A program made the position numbers and the translations under genes. The notes under the pieces are model-generated. The model ran no database searches and was not told the DNA's origin. It worked only from the letters and a program-made list of their open reading frames with translations. From Aequorivita xiaoshiensis (GTDB lineage: Bacteria > Bacteroidota > Bacteroidia > Flavobacteriales > Flavobacteriaceae), in the NCBI RefSeq assembly GCF_022008395.1, contig NZ_JAIRBB010000003.1, positions 186,001-250,000 on the forward strand: a stretch of 64,000 nt of DNA. The letters are read 5' to 3'. Shown here one piece after another: positions 28,814 to 37,262 of the stretch (position 1 is the stretch's first letter; each line of letters starts with the position of its first letter).

Positions 28814-29608
28814 ATGAATTACGAAGGAGTACTTACAAAAATGCAAACTGAAATCGGAACCCCAATTCAGTATTACCTCATTTTTAAAAACGACTTTATA
28901 AATGTGAATCAATTATTGGACAAGAAAATTTCGATCAATTTCCTATACCATCAGTGTTTAAATTGTGAGCTTCAAAAGAAAATTTACCGTCAAGGTTTTT
29001 GCTATGATTGTTTTTTTGAAATTCCTCAGGCTGCAGATTGGATCATTAATCCAGAAAAAAGCACGGCTCATTTAAATATTGAAGATCGAGATCTAGATTA
29101 TGAAAAAAAAGTGCAACTTCAACCTCATATTGTTTATTTGGCTAATAGCAGTAGCGTTAAAGTAGGAGTTACTCGTAAAACACAAGTGCCAACACGTTGG
29201 ATAGATCAAGGGGCACACGAAGCCATTGAAATTGTAGAAGTGCCAAACAGATATTTGGCTGGAATTACCGAGATTGCTTTAAAGGATCATGTAAGCGATA
29301 AAACAAATTGGCGTAATATGCTGAAAAACGATCTTAAAGATGAAGATTTGGTAGAATGGCGAGATAAGTTAAAACAATATATTCCTGCTGAAGCAATGGA
29401 TTATTACCTCGAAAACAATGCTGAAACCCATTTGCAATTTCCTGTTCTTAAATATCCAGAAAAACCAAAATCGCTTAACCTCGACAAAACTCCATCCTAT
29501 GAAGGAATCTTAAAAGGCATAAAAGGGCAATACCTCATATTTGAAGATAATACCGTTTTTAATGTTCGCAGTAACGAAGGTTGTGTGGTTTCTATAACTG
29601 TAAATTAG
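28814..29608 (+). CDS. DUF2797 family protein
   Basis: 264 residues. Four cysteines in two pairs (CLNCELQKK and GFCYDCFFE, about residues 48-70) look like a zinc site, followed by PHIVYLANSSSVKVGVTRKTQVPTRWIDQGA, which matches the DUF2797 core (part shown here in fragments). The VYLA...KVGVT strand pair is reminiscent of GIY-YIG-type domains, but this is only a resemblance. No function is known. Soluble, no signal. Confidence 0.75.
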   Translation: MNYEGVLTKMQTEIGTPIQYYLIFKNDFINVNQLLDKKISINFLYHQCLNCELQKKIYRQGFCYDCFFEIPQAADWIINPEKSTAHLNIEDRDLDYEKKVQLQPHIVYLANSSSVKVGVTRKTQVPTRWIDQGAHEAIEIVEVPNRYLAGITEIALKDHVSDKTNWRNMLKNDLKDEDLVEWRDKLKQYIPAEAMDYYLENNAETHLQFPVLKYPEKPKSLNLDKTPSYEGILKGIKGQYLIFEDNTVFNVRSNEGCVVSITVN

Positions 29609-29647
29609 TGAACCAAACAAAGAGATGCTATTAGCTGCGATTTTATG

Positions 29648-32317
29648 TTAATTTCCAGCCTTTGTAGTGTCTTGTTTCTTTTTCTTACCACCTAAAATTC
29701 CACCCAAAATATCCTTGATAACCTTGGTGTTTTGTTGTTGGGTATTTTGCTGCTGTGTATTCTGTTGAATCGTATCTTGTTTTTGGGTATTTGCATTGGT
29801 TGAAGTAGAATCAGTTTTGGTTCCACCTCCAAGAATACCACTAAGAATATCTGTTCCTTGGTTGATAAGTTTATCCTTTTGCTTCGCTATAATTTCTTGA
29901 GTAAGCTTGTTGATAGCGTTTTCAGCGTTTAATGAAACTTGGGGGTTATTAAATGTTCCTTTTAAACCTATAGGAAGCGCTACACTCATTTGGTTTGCTT
30001 CTTTTGGATTTAGTTTTTGAAGGAGTTTGGTGATTTCACCACCTAAGTATTTAGCAGGTACATCCATGGTTACATTGTAGTCTATCGATTTATCTAGGCC
30101 GTGAGTTCCTGAAACAGCCACATCAATTCCTTTAATGTCGAAGTCAAACGGCTTAATTACTATATCGCCATCTTTAAAAACCAAATTGGTAGTTAGATTT
30201 TGTAAGTTTAATTTGTCGAGATTTAAAAAAGTAATTTTATCGCTAAGCGTTGATAAAAGCGGGGTGTTTTCGGAATTAACTTCTGCTGTTAATACTTGAG
30301 CTAAGGCAGTTCCGCCAAGGCTAGAAAGTATAGGAGAAAGATCAGAAGTTAACTTACCATTGAATTCAAATTTGGTGTTTAGAGTTCCTTGTAAAGCTTT
30401 TGCTATTGGCATTAGATATTGAAACATTTCAAGTTTTTCAAATGATTCCTCTATGTCAATTTTACTCAGATCCAGTTTCATAGCGAAGGTTGGAACATCA
30501 GTTTTGGTAGAAACATTTCCATCAAGAGCTATATTTCCGCCGAAAATATCAGAAGTGAAATTGCTAATTGTAATCGCTTCATTCTTAATGGAAGCTACAC
30601 CTTTTGCGTTTTTAAGTTCTAAATTATCGTATATAACTTTGTTAGCTTTAAAGTTTAAAGTTGCATCAAGAAATCCTGGGATTTTAATGGCTTCTTCGTT
30701 GGTTGCTTTCTTAGATGTTTGACCTTTTTCACCAGATTTTGATTCAGTTAATGAAGTTTCAGAAACCATGAAGTCATTTACATTGAAAGTGTTTGACGCT
30801 ACGTCAAAGTTTCCTTTTAACTCTTGATTGCTAACTAAAAATGGAATTAAGTTTTTAATATTTCCAGAAGCTCTAATATCTGTCTGCCCTGTGGTCGCAT
30901 TCAGCTCTTTTAAAGTAAAAACTCCAGGTTGTAGAGCAAGTTTAGCATCCGATATTTTTAAGTCTTTTTTGAATCCAGCATCATAAGTAAAATTAGATAA
31001 GCTAGCATCTCCGCGAGCGTCTATTTTTTGGTATTGCTCTTTTTCAACAGATTCCATATCAAAATTTGCAACAACATCGGCTTTAAAAATTCCGCTGAGG
31101 TTTTTTTCTATTTCTACAGGTAATACCTTTTCTATGTTTGACAAGTTCAGCGTCCCTTGCATTTCTAAATTTACAAATGGATTTTCGGTCATGTTTTTAA
31201 TACTTCCCTTCATTCGAAAAGGTTCGCCGTCGATTTTAAAAGTTAAGTTTGGAATGTTTAAAAAAGTATCTTTTAGTAGGCCAGTCTCGTTTTTTAGCTG
31301 TGCATCAATGGAAATGTTTTTAACAGGTTTAGGTAAATCGGGATATTTAAATGATGCGTTTTCACTGGCTATTTTTATGTCCATTGTAGGGATGTGAGTG
31401 CTGTCTACAATACCTTCAATCACTCCATTTACAGTGAAATTTCCTGTGGTTTTTACATCGCTTATTTGCTTTACATAAGTTTCAGGAATCACCGCTAAAA
31501 AGTTTTTAAAATCGGATGAAGGGGTTTTAAAAGTAATATCAACTTCGTTGTTGTTTTCATTTAGTTTTACATAACCTTCAAATGTTAGCGGTAGCTCGTT
31601 GATTTTGGCTTCGTTTTCTAGAAAAGTGTATTTCTGATTTACTAGATCTAAGTCGAAAATAGCATCAAGTGAAATGCTGTTGTTGGACAAATATTCAGTA
31701 TCTTCCATCTTAAAAGAAGCCATGGCTTCTGTATAGGTGTCTAGTTGTCCAACTTCTGCAGATAGATCACCACTACCTTCATGTTGAATGTTTGATAGCG
31801 TCAAATAAATTTTTGAGGATTCATCGAAGTAATTAATCCGTGAATTTTCTATTTCATATTTATCCAGTTCAAAAGTAAATCCGCTACTTGTTTCTTCTTC
31901 ATTAAGTATTGGTGCATCGTCTTTGATGGCAATATCATAATTGGTGTTCTCTAGAGCGTCAATCTTAATATTTAGAAATGTTTCTTCAAGTTTTAAAGCG
32001 TCAATCTTAATATTTTCAGACTTAAAAAGTTGCATAATACCCATATCTAGCGATAAGCTTTTACCGCTAGCCAAAGTGTCCCCTTCAAAAGGTGCTCTGT
32101 TAACAATTGAAAAGTTTTTCACTATTAGAGAAGCATCTGGAAAGCTACTAAAAAGGCTTAAATCGAGTTCTTCCCAGCTTACGTTTGCATTAATATTTTG
32201 GTCGATGTTGTTCTTTAATATTTTTTCAAGACTTCCTTTAAAAATAAAAGGTGCGGCAATCAGTAAGACTAAAATTAAACCTAAAATGATTCCAAAAATT
32301 TTGAGTGCTTTCTTCAT
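29648..32317 (-). CDS. AsmA-like envelope protein
   Basis: 889 residues. One N-terminal membrane helix (about 5-27, IFGIILGLILVLLIAAPFIF), then the AsmA opening (VSWEELDLSLFSSFPDASLIVKNFSI in part) and long stretches of repeated beta strands with LKNAKGVASIKNEAITISNF-like repeats and a typical C-terminal AsmA region (DIKGIDVAVSGTHGLDKSID). AsmA-like proteins form groove-shaped bridges that are thought to move lipids between membranes. The last 75 residues are low complexity: QQNTQQQNTQQQNT, then Lys-rich. Probably inner-membrane anchored and periplasmic. Confidence 0.85.
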   Translation of the reverse strand: MKKALKIFGIILGLILVLLIAAPFIFKGSLEKILKNNIDQNINANVSWEELDLSLFSSFPDASLIVKNFSIVNRAPFEGDTLASGKSLSLDMGIMQLFKSENIKIDALKLEETFLNIKIDALENTNYDIAIKDDAPILNEEETSSGFTFELDKYEIENSRINYFDESSKIYLTLSNIQHEGSGDLSAEVGQLDTYTEAMASFKMEDTEYLSNNSISLDAIFDLDLVNQKYTFLENEAKINELPLTFEGYVKLNENNNEVDITFKTPSSDFKNFLAVIPETYVKQISDVKTTGNFTVNGVIEGIVDSTHIPTMDIKIASENASFKYPDLPKPVKNISIDAQLKNETGLLKDTFLNIPNLTFKIDGEPFRMKGSIKNMTENPFVNLEMQGTLNLSNIEKVLPVEIEKNLSGIFKADVVANFDMESVEKEQYQKIDARGDASLSNFTYDAGFKKDLKISDAKLALQPGVFTLKELNATTGQTDIRASGNIKNLIPFLVSNQELKGNFDVASNTFNVNDFMVSETSLTESKSGEKGQTSKKATNEEAIKIPGFLDATLNFKANKVIYDNLELKNAKGVASIKNEAITISNFTSDIFGGNIALDGNVSTKTDVPTFAMKLDLSKIDIEESFEKLEMFQYLMPIAKALQGTLNTKFEFNGKLTSDLSPILSSLGGTALAQVLTAEVNSENTPLLSTLSDKITFLNLDKLNLQNLTTNLVFKDGDIVIKPFDFDIKGIDVAVSGTHGLDKSIDYNVTMDVPAKYLGGEITKLLQKLNPKEANQMSVALPIGLKGTFNNPQVSLNAENAINKLTQEIIAKQKDKLINQGTDILSGILGGGTKTDSTSTNANTQKQDTIQQNTQQQNTQQQNTKVIKDILGGILGGKKKKQDTTKAGN

Positions 32318-32403
32318 AAGAAAATTGAAAAATTTATTTTTTTATAATTCCTTTTAAAACAACTTATTAAAAAGTGCTATAAAGGAAAAATTATATCTGT
32401 GCG

Positions 32404-32411
32404 CAAATTTA
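32404..32411 (-). promoter_or_regulatory. -7 box for the AsmA-like gene
   Basis: TAAATTTG on the minus strand matches TAnnTTTG, about 87 bp before the ATG at 32317. No clear TTG at -33. Confidence 0.35.
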
Positions 32412-32458
32412 CTTGGTAGTCTTTTTGTTTTCCTTAATTTCGTCTTAAATGTTAACAC

Positions 32459-33595
32459 TTGAAATCACTTCAACCCTCGCATAACGTCTTTTTATCTCTC
32501 GGCAGTAATATGGGTAACCGTTTTGAATATCTTCAAAATGCTGTTGACCTTATCTTTGAAGAAATTGGATCTGTATTAAAGATTTCCTCAATTTACGAAA
32601 CCCCCGCAATGGGTTTTAAAGGCGATCCGTTTTTAAACTGTGCAGTTTGGATAAATACAAGTCAGAAACCACAAAAAGTCCTTAAGTCTGTATTAGATAT
32701 TGAAAAGAAAATTGGAAGGTTAAGAAATAATTTTGAAGGCTATAGTTCACGTCCTATAGATATTGATATTGTCCTTATAGACGACTTGATTATAAATACT
32801 GAAAAACTTACAGTACCGCATCCAGAAATGGAAAAGCGAAAGTTTGTTCTTCAGCCTTTAATTGATTTAAACTCTGAATTAATTCATCCTGTTTCCAAAA
32901 AAAGTATAGGTGACATTTTAACAGAAACTGAAGATAATAGCAAATTGCATAAACAATTGAAAAGGCTTGTGAATCCTATGAATAATTATAATATTTCAAA
33001 ATACAGTTATATTACAATTGAAGGGAATATTGGAGCTGGAAAAACAAGTTTAGCGACCAAAATAGCCGACGACTTTAATGCTAAGTTGATTTTAGAACGA
33101 TTTAAAGACAATCCTTTTCTTCCGAAATTTTATGAAGATGCAGCTCGTTATGCATTTCCATTAGAGATGTCTTTTTTGGCTGATAGATACCAGCAACTGG
33201 TAGATGATATTACTCAATACGATCTTTTTAAAGAATCTGTAATTGCAGATTACGATGTAAACAAATCTTTAATTTTTGCTAGTATCACATTACCTGAAGA
33301 AGAATACACGCTTTATAAAAAGCTATTTCACGTAATGCACAAAGAGGTGCCAAAACCAGATGTATATGTTTATCTGTATCAAAATACAGAGCGGTTATTA
33401 GAAAATATTAAAAAAAGAGGTAGGAAATACGAACAAAGTATCAAGGCTTCATACCTTCAAAAGTTGAATGAAAGTTACTTAGAGTTTATAAAAAATCAAC
33501 ATTCCGAAAATATTAAGATAATTGATATCTCTGAGATGGATTTTGTGAAAAATAGAGCCGACTATTTAAACGTTTTAAAACAAATAATTAACTAA
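32459..33595 (+). CDS. folK: Fused HPPK (FolK) and deoxynucleoside kinase
   Basis: 378 residues, two enzymes. Residues about 8-165 are 6-hydroxymethyl-7,8-dihydropterin pyrophosphokinase: FLSLGSNMGNRFEYLQ, SSIYETPAMGFKGDPFLNCAV, SRPIDIDIVLID and VPHPEMEKRKFVLQPL. Residues about 178-378 are a deoxynucleoside kinase: P-loop IEGNIGAGKTSLA (about 182-194), LERFKDNPFLPKFY, and the lid KRGRKYEQSIKASYLQKLN. The first makes a folate precursor, the second salvages deoxynucleosides. The start is TTG at 32459: an in-frame TAA lies 6 bp upstream and the first ATG is inside the FolK motif. The fusion is, from memory, known in marine flavobacteria. Confidence 0.9.
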   Translation: MKSLQPSHNVFLSLGSNMGNRFEYLQNAVDLIFEEIGSVLKISSIYETPAMGFKGDPFLNCAVWINTSQKPQKVLKSVLDIEKKIGRLRNNFEGYSSRPIDIDIVLIDDLIINTEKLTVPHPEMEKRKFVLQPLIDLNSELIHPVSKKSIGDILTETEDNSKLHKQLKRLVNPMNNYNISKYSYITIEGNIGAGKTSLATKIADDFNAKLILERFKDNPFLPKFYEDAARYAFPLEMSFLADRYQQLVDDITQYDLFKESVIADYDVNKSLIFASITLPEEEYTLYKKLFHVMHKEVPKPDVYVYLYQNTERLLENIKKRGRKYEQSIKASYLQKLNESYLEFIKNQHSENIKIIDISEMDFVKNRADYLNVLKQIIN

Positions 33596-33620
33596 AACCC
33601 AGCATCTGTGGGGTTTTATT
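33594..33620 (+). terminator. Terminator after folK-dNK
   Basis: AAAACCC (33594-33600) pairs with GGGTTTT (33611-33617) over a 10-base loop, followed by ATTATTA. Modest stem. Confidence 0.55.
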
Positions 33621-33670
33621 ATTAGAGGTTTAAGTATAAAATGAAAGTGCTTCTGCCTGTTTAAATTCAT

Positions 33671-33678
33671 TACCTTTG
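33671..33678 (+). promoter_or_regulatory. -7 box for the pseudouridine synthase gene
   Basis: TACCTTTG matches TAnnTTTG 15 bp before the ATG at 33693, giving a very short leader. The -33 box is not clear. Confidence 0.4.
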
Positions 33679-33692
33679 CAAAAATTTATAAT

Positions 33693-34628
33693 ATGAGCAG
33701 ACAAGATAACACGAATAGAGGAAAAGCTTCAGGGCGTGGAGGTAACAACCATCGCAATAGAAGTAATGCAAGAGGTAATGCTCCCTTAAAAACTGAAGCT
33801 CCATCAAAAAAGACAGGGCGCCAGCAAGACCCAGTTTCTAAACCAAAATTAAAATTCGATAAAAGCGGAAAAGAAGTTGGTAGAAGAGAGGTGGCGCCAA
33901 AACAGGTTAAGAAAAGCAATCCAAAAGATGGAATTCGCTTAAATAAGTATATTGCAAATAGTGGAGTTTGTTCTAGAAGAGAAGCAGATACATTTATTGC
34001 AACAGGTTTAGTGACTGTAAATGGTAAGATTATTAATGAAATGGGTTATAAGGTTCAATTAAATGATGATGTTCGTTTTGATGGACGTCGTTTAAACCCT
34101 GAACCTAATACTTATATTTTACTAAACAAGCCTAAAGGTTTTGCTACAACAGATAGCAATGCAAAAGGTATGACGGTTATGGATCTTGTTGCTAATGCTA
34201 GCACTGCAAAAATAAAACCATTTGGTCGTTTAGGAAGAAATGCAACTGGATTGTTACTTTTCACTAATGACGAAGAGTTTGTGCAGAAATACTCGAAAAA
34301 GGGTATTTCAAGATTGTTTCACATAGCACTAGACAAAAACTTAAAAGCTGAACATCTCAAAAAAATTAAAGATGGTTTGACTATTGAAGGGAAAGAAATT
34401 GCAGTTGAGGAAATTAGCTATGTAGATAATTCACCTAAGAGTGAAGTTGGTTTAAAAATTAAGCATACAGGAAATAGCGTAATAAGAACAATTTTTGATC
34501 ATTTAGGTTATGATGTAATGCGTGTAGACTGTGTTACTTTGGGCCCTCTTACTAAAAAAGATTTACCACGCGGACGCTGGAGAACACTTACTAATAAAGA
34601 ACTGAATATGTTTAGTATGGCTAACTAA
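33693..34628 (+). CDS. RsuA/RluB-family pseudouridine synthase, catalytic Asp replaced
   Basis: 311 residues. Residues 1-75 are a basic, Gly/Asn/Arg-rich, probably unstructured arm. An S4 RNA-binding domain follows (GIRLNKYIANSGVCSRREAD, about 79-98; VTVNGKIINEMG). The synthase core contains YILLNKPKGFATT (about 148) and GRLGRNATGLLLFTND (about 177-192), then the C-terminal GHTGNSV-like and RGRWRTLTNKEL. In characterised RsuA/RluB enzymes the motif is GRLDxxTxGLLLxTND with the Asp essential for catalysis; here the codon is GGA (Gly). So it may be inactive, or use another residue. The fold assignment is firm, activity is doubtful. Confidence 0.85.
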   Translation: MSRQDNTNRGKASGRGGNNHRNRSNARGNAPLKTEAPSKKTGRQQDPVSKPKLKFDKSGKEVGRREVAPKQVKKSNPKDGIRLNKYIANSGVCSRREADTFIATGLVTVNGKIINEMGYKVQLNDDVRFDGRRLNPEPNTYILLNKPKGFATTDSNAKGMTVMDLVANASTAKIKPFGRLGRNATGLLLFTNDEEFVQKYSKKGISRLFHIALDKNLKAEHLKKIKDGLTIEGKEIAVEEISYVDNSPKSEVGLKIKHTGNSVIRTIFDHLGYDVMRVDCVTLGPLTKKDLPRGRWRTLTNKELNMFSMAN

Positions 34629-34921
34629 AGTGAATTTTTTGCCAATTTTATAAAATATTGATTTTTTTTCGCACATTTGTATTGTAAACACGAATGATAT
34701 TATCTTTAATGGTTGGCTTTTGATGTTTTCGAAAGCAGATATCTTAAATGAACATTATACTCATACTTCCTAAAACTGCTTATCTGCAGGTTAAAGGCAA
34801 AGTCCTTACTTTAAGGTATTTGTCTATTCGTATATAATTTACAAGTTAATTTTTTATTATATCTAATCTTTTAAGAGGATTAGTCTATAGAGATTTCTAA
34901 TTTACACTATGAAAGAAAAAA
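34629..34921 (+). promoter_or_regulatory. Structured intergenic leader before the polyamine operon
   Basis: 293 bp without a gene. I see several possible stems: GCAGATA (34735-34741) with TATCTGC (34781-34787), which competes with the local CTGC/GCAG hairpin (34776-34779 with 34786-34789); TTAAAG (34791-34796) with CTTTAA (34809-34814); and CTAATC (34863-34868) with GATTAG (34878-34883). A 7-codon reading frame MKEKNEY (34909-34932) overlaps the start of the decarboxylase gene. No exact TAnnTTTG promoter was found. The role is unproven. Confidence 0.35.
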
Positions 34922-36319
34922 ATGAATACTAAATATATAGATTTAATAAATCAAACTTATTATTTTCCTCAGGAAGAATTTCGCTTAGGAGAAAATGGAA
35001 TTGAATTTCACGGCGTAGATATGATGGAGTTGGTGCAAAAGTATGGAGCGCCACTTAAATTTACGTACTTGCCCAAAATTTCGGAAAATATAAATTTGGC
35101 GAAGAAATGGTTTAATACAGCCATTGAAAAGCATAACTACAAAGGCAATTACAATTATTGCTATTGTACTAAAAGCTCGCACTTCAAACATGTGTTAGAT
35201 GAAGCGCTAAAGAATGATATTCACATCGAAACATCATCGGCTTTTGATATAAATATTGTTGAGAGTCTTAAAAAAACAGGTAAACTTACAGATAAAACCT
35301 ATGTAATTTGCAATGGTTTTAAACGTGAGAAGTATATTGACAACATAGCGCGACTTATTAACGAAGGTCACGAAAACTGTATTCCTATTATTGATAATTA
35401 TGAAGAGATTGATTTGCTCTCAGATAGCATAAACAATCATTTTCAGGTGGGAATTAGGATTGCTTCAGAAGAAGAGCCAAAATTTGAGTTTTACACTTCT
35501 CGTTTAGGAATTGGATATAAAAACATCATTCCTTTTTACGAAAACCAAATTAAAAATAACGATAAGGTGGATCTGAAAATGCTTCACTTTTTCATTAATA
35601 CGGGTATTCGTGATACAGCCTATTATTGGAACGAATTAGTAAAGTGTTTAAAGGTTTATGTACGTCTTAAAAAAATGTGTCCTTCACTTGATAGCTTAAA
35701 CATTGGAGGCGGGTTCCCTATAAAAAATTCTTTGCACTTTGAGTACGATTATCAATATATGATTGATGAGATTATCAATCAGATAAGCATTACATGCGCT
35801 GAAGCAGATGTACCGGTTCCTAATATATTCACCGAATTTGGAAGTTTTACAGTTGGTGAAAGTGGAGGTGCTGTTTATGAGATTCTGTACCAGAAGCAAC
35901 AAAACGACCGTGAGAAGTGGAATATGATAAACTCATCATTTATCACTACATTGCCCGATACTTGGGCTATTAGCAAGAAGTTTATTATGCTACCTTTAAA
36001 TCGTTGGAACGATGAGTATGAAAGAGTGCTTTTAGGTGGGTTAACTTGTGATAGTGATGACTATTACAATAGTGAGCAGAATGTCGCTGCCATTTATTTA
36101 CCTAAATTTAAAAAAGAAAAACCATTGTATATTGGTTTCTTTAATACAGGAGCCTATCAAGAAACTATAGGTGGATTTGGTGGACTTCAACATTGCTTGA
36201 TTCCTCAGCCCAAACATATATTGATTGATAGAGATGAAAATAATAATATTACAACTAAACTTTTTTCAGAACAGCAAACAAGCGAGCAATTGCTAAACAT
36301 TTTAGGTTATGAGCACTAA
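34922..36319 (+). CDS. speA: Biosynthetic arginine decarboxylase (alanine-racemase fold)
   Basis: 465 residues. A fold-III PLP decarboxylase: PLP-binding Lys in NYCYCTKSSHF (about residue 85), LHFFINTGIRD, the Gly-rich SLNIGGGFPIKN (about 258) and a C-terminal barrel with LLGGLTCDSDDYY (Cys-x-x-Asp active-site motif of the family). It makes agmatine from arginine in the cytosol. This is the shorter Bacteroidota type rather than the long E. coli SpeA. Ends inside the start of speB (11-bp overlap), so translation is probably coupled. Confidence 0.85.
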   Translation: MNTKYIDLINQTYYFPQEEFRLGENGIEFHGVDMMELVQKYGAPLKFTYLPKISENINLAKKWFNTAIEKHNYKGNYNYCYCTKSSHFKHVLDEALKNDIHIETSSAFDINIVESLKKTGKLTDKTYVICNGFKREKYIDNIARLINEGHENCIPIIDNYEEIDLLSDSINNHFQVGIRIASEEEPKFEFYTSRLGIGYKNIIPFYENQIKNNDKVDLKMLHFFINTGIRDTAYYWNELVKCLKVYVRLKKMCPSLDSLNIGGGFPIKNSLHFEYDYQYMIDEIINQISITCAEADVPVPNIFTEFGSFTVGESGGAVYEILYQKQQNDREKWNMINSSFITTLPDTWAISKKFIMLPLNRWNDEYERVLLGGLTCDSDDYYNSEQNVAAIYLPKFKKEKPLYIGFFNTGAYQETIGGFGGLQHCLIPQPKHILIDRDENNNITTKLFSEQQTSEQLLNILGYEH

Positions 36320-37262
36320 AACGTACGCAGGTATCCCGCAACAATATGCGGCACTTGAAACATCAAAAATTGTATTAATTCCAGTTCCTTACGATGGAAC
36401 TAGTACTTGGCAAAAAGGTGCGGACAAAGGTCCAGATGCCTTTTTGGATGCTTCAGAAAATATGGAGCTTTACGATATTGAAACCCAATCGGAGGTTTAC
36501 AAACAAGGCGTTTATTTAGCTGATGCAATAACCGAAAACTCTTCTCCGGAAGCCATGGTTGATGCAGTGCATAAAATCACAAAAGATTATATTAAACGCA
36601 ACAAGTTTGTTACTTTATTTGGAGGAGAACACAGTATTTCAATTGGTTCAATCCGTGCATTTAATGAATGTTTTGATAATCTTACAGTGCTTCACATAGA
36701 TGCGCACGCCGATTTACGTGAAGAGTACGAAGGAACAAAATGCAATCACGCTTGTGCAGTTTACGAAGCAAGTCAAAATACCAATCTAGTTCAGGTAGGT
36801 ATCCGCAGTATGGATGTTACTGAAACAAGGGTTATGGATGTGGAAAAAGTTTTCTTCGCACACGACATGGTAAAAGACGAATACTGGATAGATAAAGTAA
36901 TTGAAGCTTTAGGTGAAAACGTTTTTATTACTTTCGATCTTGATGCTTTTGACCCTTCAATTTTACCATCCACGGGAACTCCTGAACCAGGAGGATTGTT
37001 ATGGTATGAAACACTTGATTTCTTAAAACAAGTTTTTGAAGAGAAAAACGTAGTAGGTTTTGATATCGTTGAACTTTGTCCGAAAGAAGACGAAAAATCT
37101 TCAGACTTTGTAGCGGCCAAACTTTATTACAAAATGTTATCGTATAAATTCGAAGGAGTAGAAGAAGTCGACGATTTCGAAAACAATTTTAATATCTCCA
37201 TTCCGACTGATTCGGGCAAAAAAGGCAATTCAAAATTTAATACAGAAGAAGATGAGTACTAA
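36309..37262 (+). CDS. speB: Agmatinase (ureohydrolase family)
   Basis: 317 residues. Complete manganese ligands of the arginase/agmatinase fold: GGEHSIS (about residue 106), HIDAHADLREEYEG (about 128) and FDLDAFDPSILPSTGTPEPGG (about 210-230). It converts agmatine to putrescine and urea. Start overlaps speA by 11 bp and the end overlaps the next gene by 11 bp. The ligands here make a useful contrast with the degenerate arginase-fold protein at 54494-55657. Confidence 0.93.
   Translation: MSTKTYAGIPQQYAALETSKIVLIPVPYDGTSTWQKGADKGPDAFLDASENMELYDIETQSEVYKQGVYLADAITENSSPEAMVDAVHKITKDYIKRNKFVTLFGGEHSISIGSIRAFNECFDNLTVLHIDAHADLREEYEGTKCNHACAVYEASQNTNLVQVGIRSMDVTETRVMDVEKVFFAHDMVKDEYWIDKVIEALGENVFITFDLDAFDPSILPSTGTPEPGGLLWYETLDFLKQVFEEKNVVGFDIVELCPKEDEKSSDFVAAKLYYKMLSYKFEGVEEVDDFENNFNISIPTDSGKKGNSKFNTEEDEY

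Noticed and set aside
29700-29790. Short tandem repeat encoding QQNTQQQNTQQQNT in the AsmA-like gene, as a possible phase-variable tract
   Set aside because: The unit is 12-15 bases and in frame, so length changes would not shift the frame; a low-complexity linker is the simpler reading.
36791-37120. A 109-codon minus-strand frame inside speB
   Set aside because: Antisense shadow of a gene with all catalytic motifs; no promoter or family resemblance.
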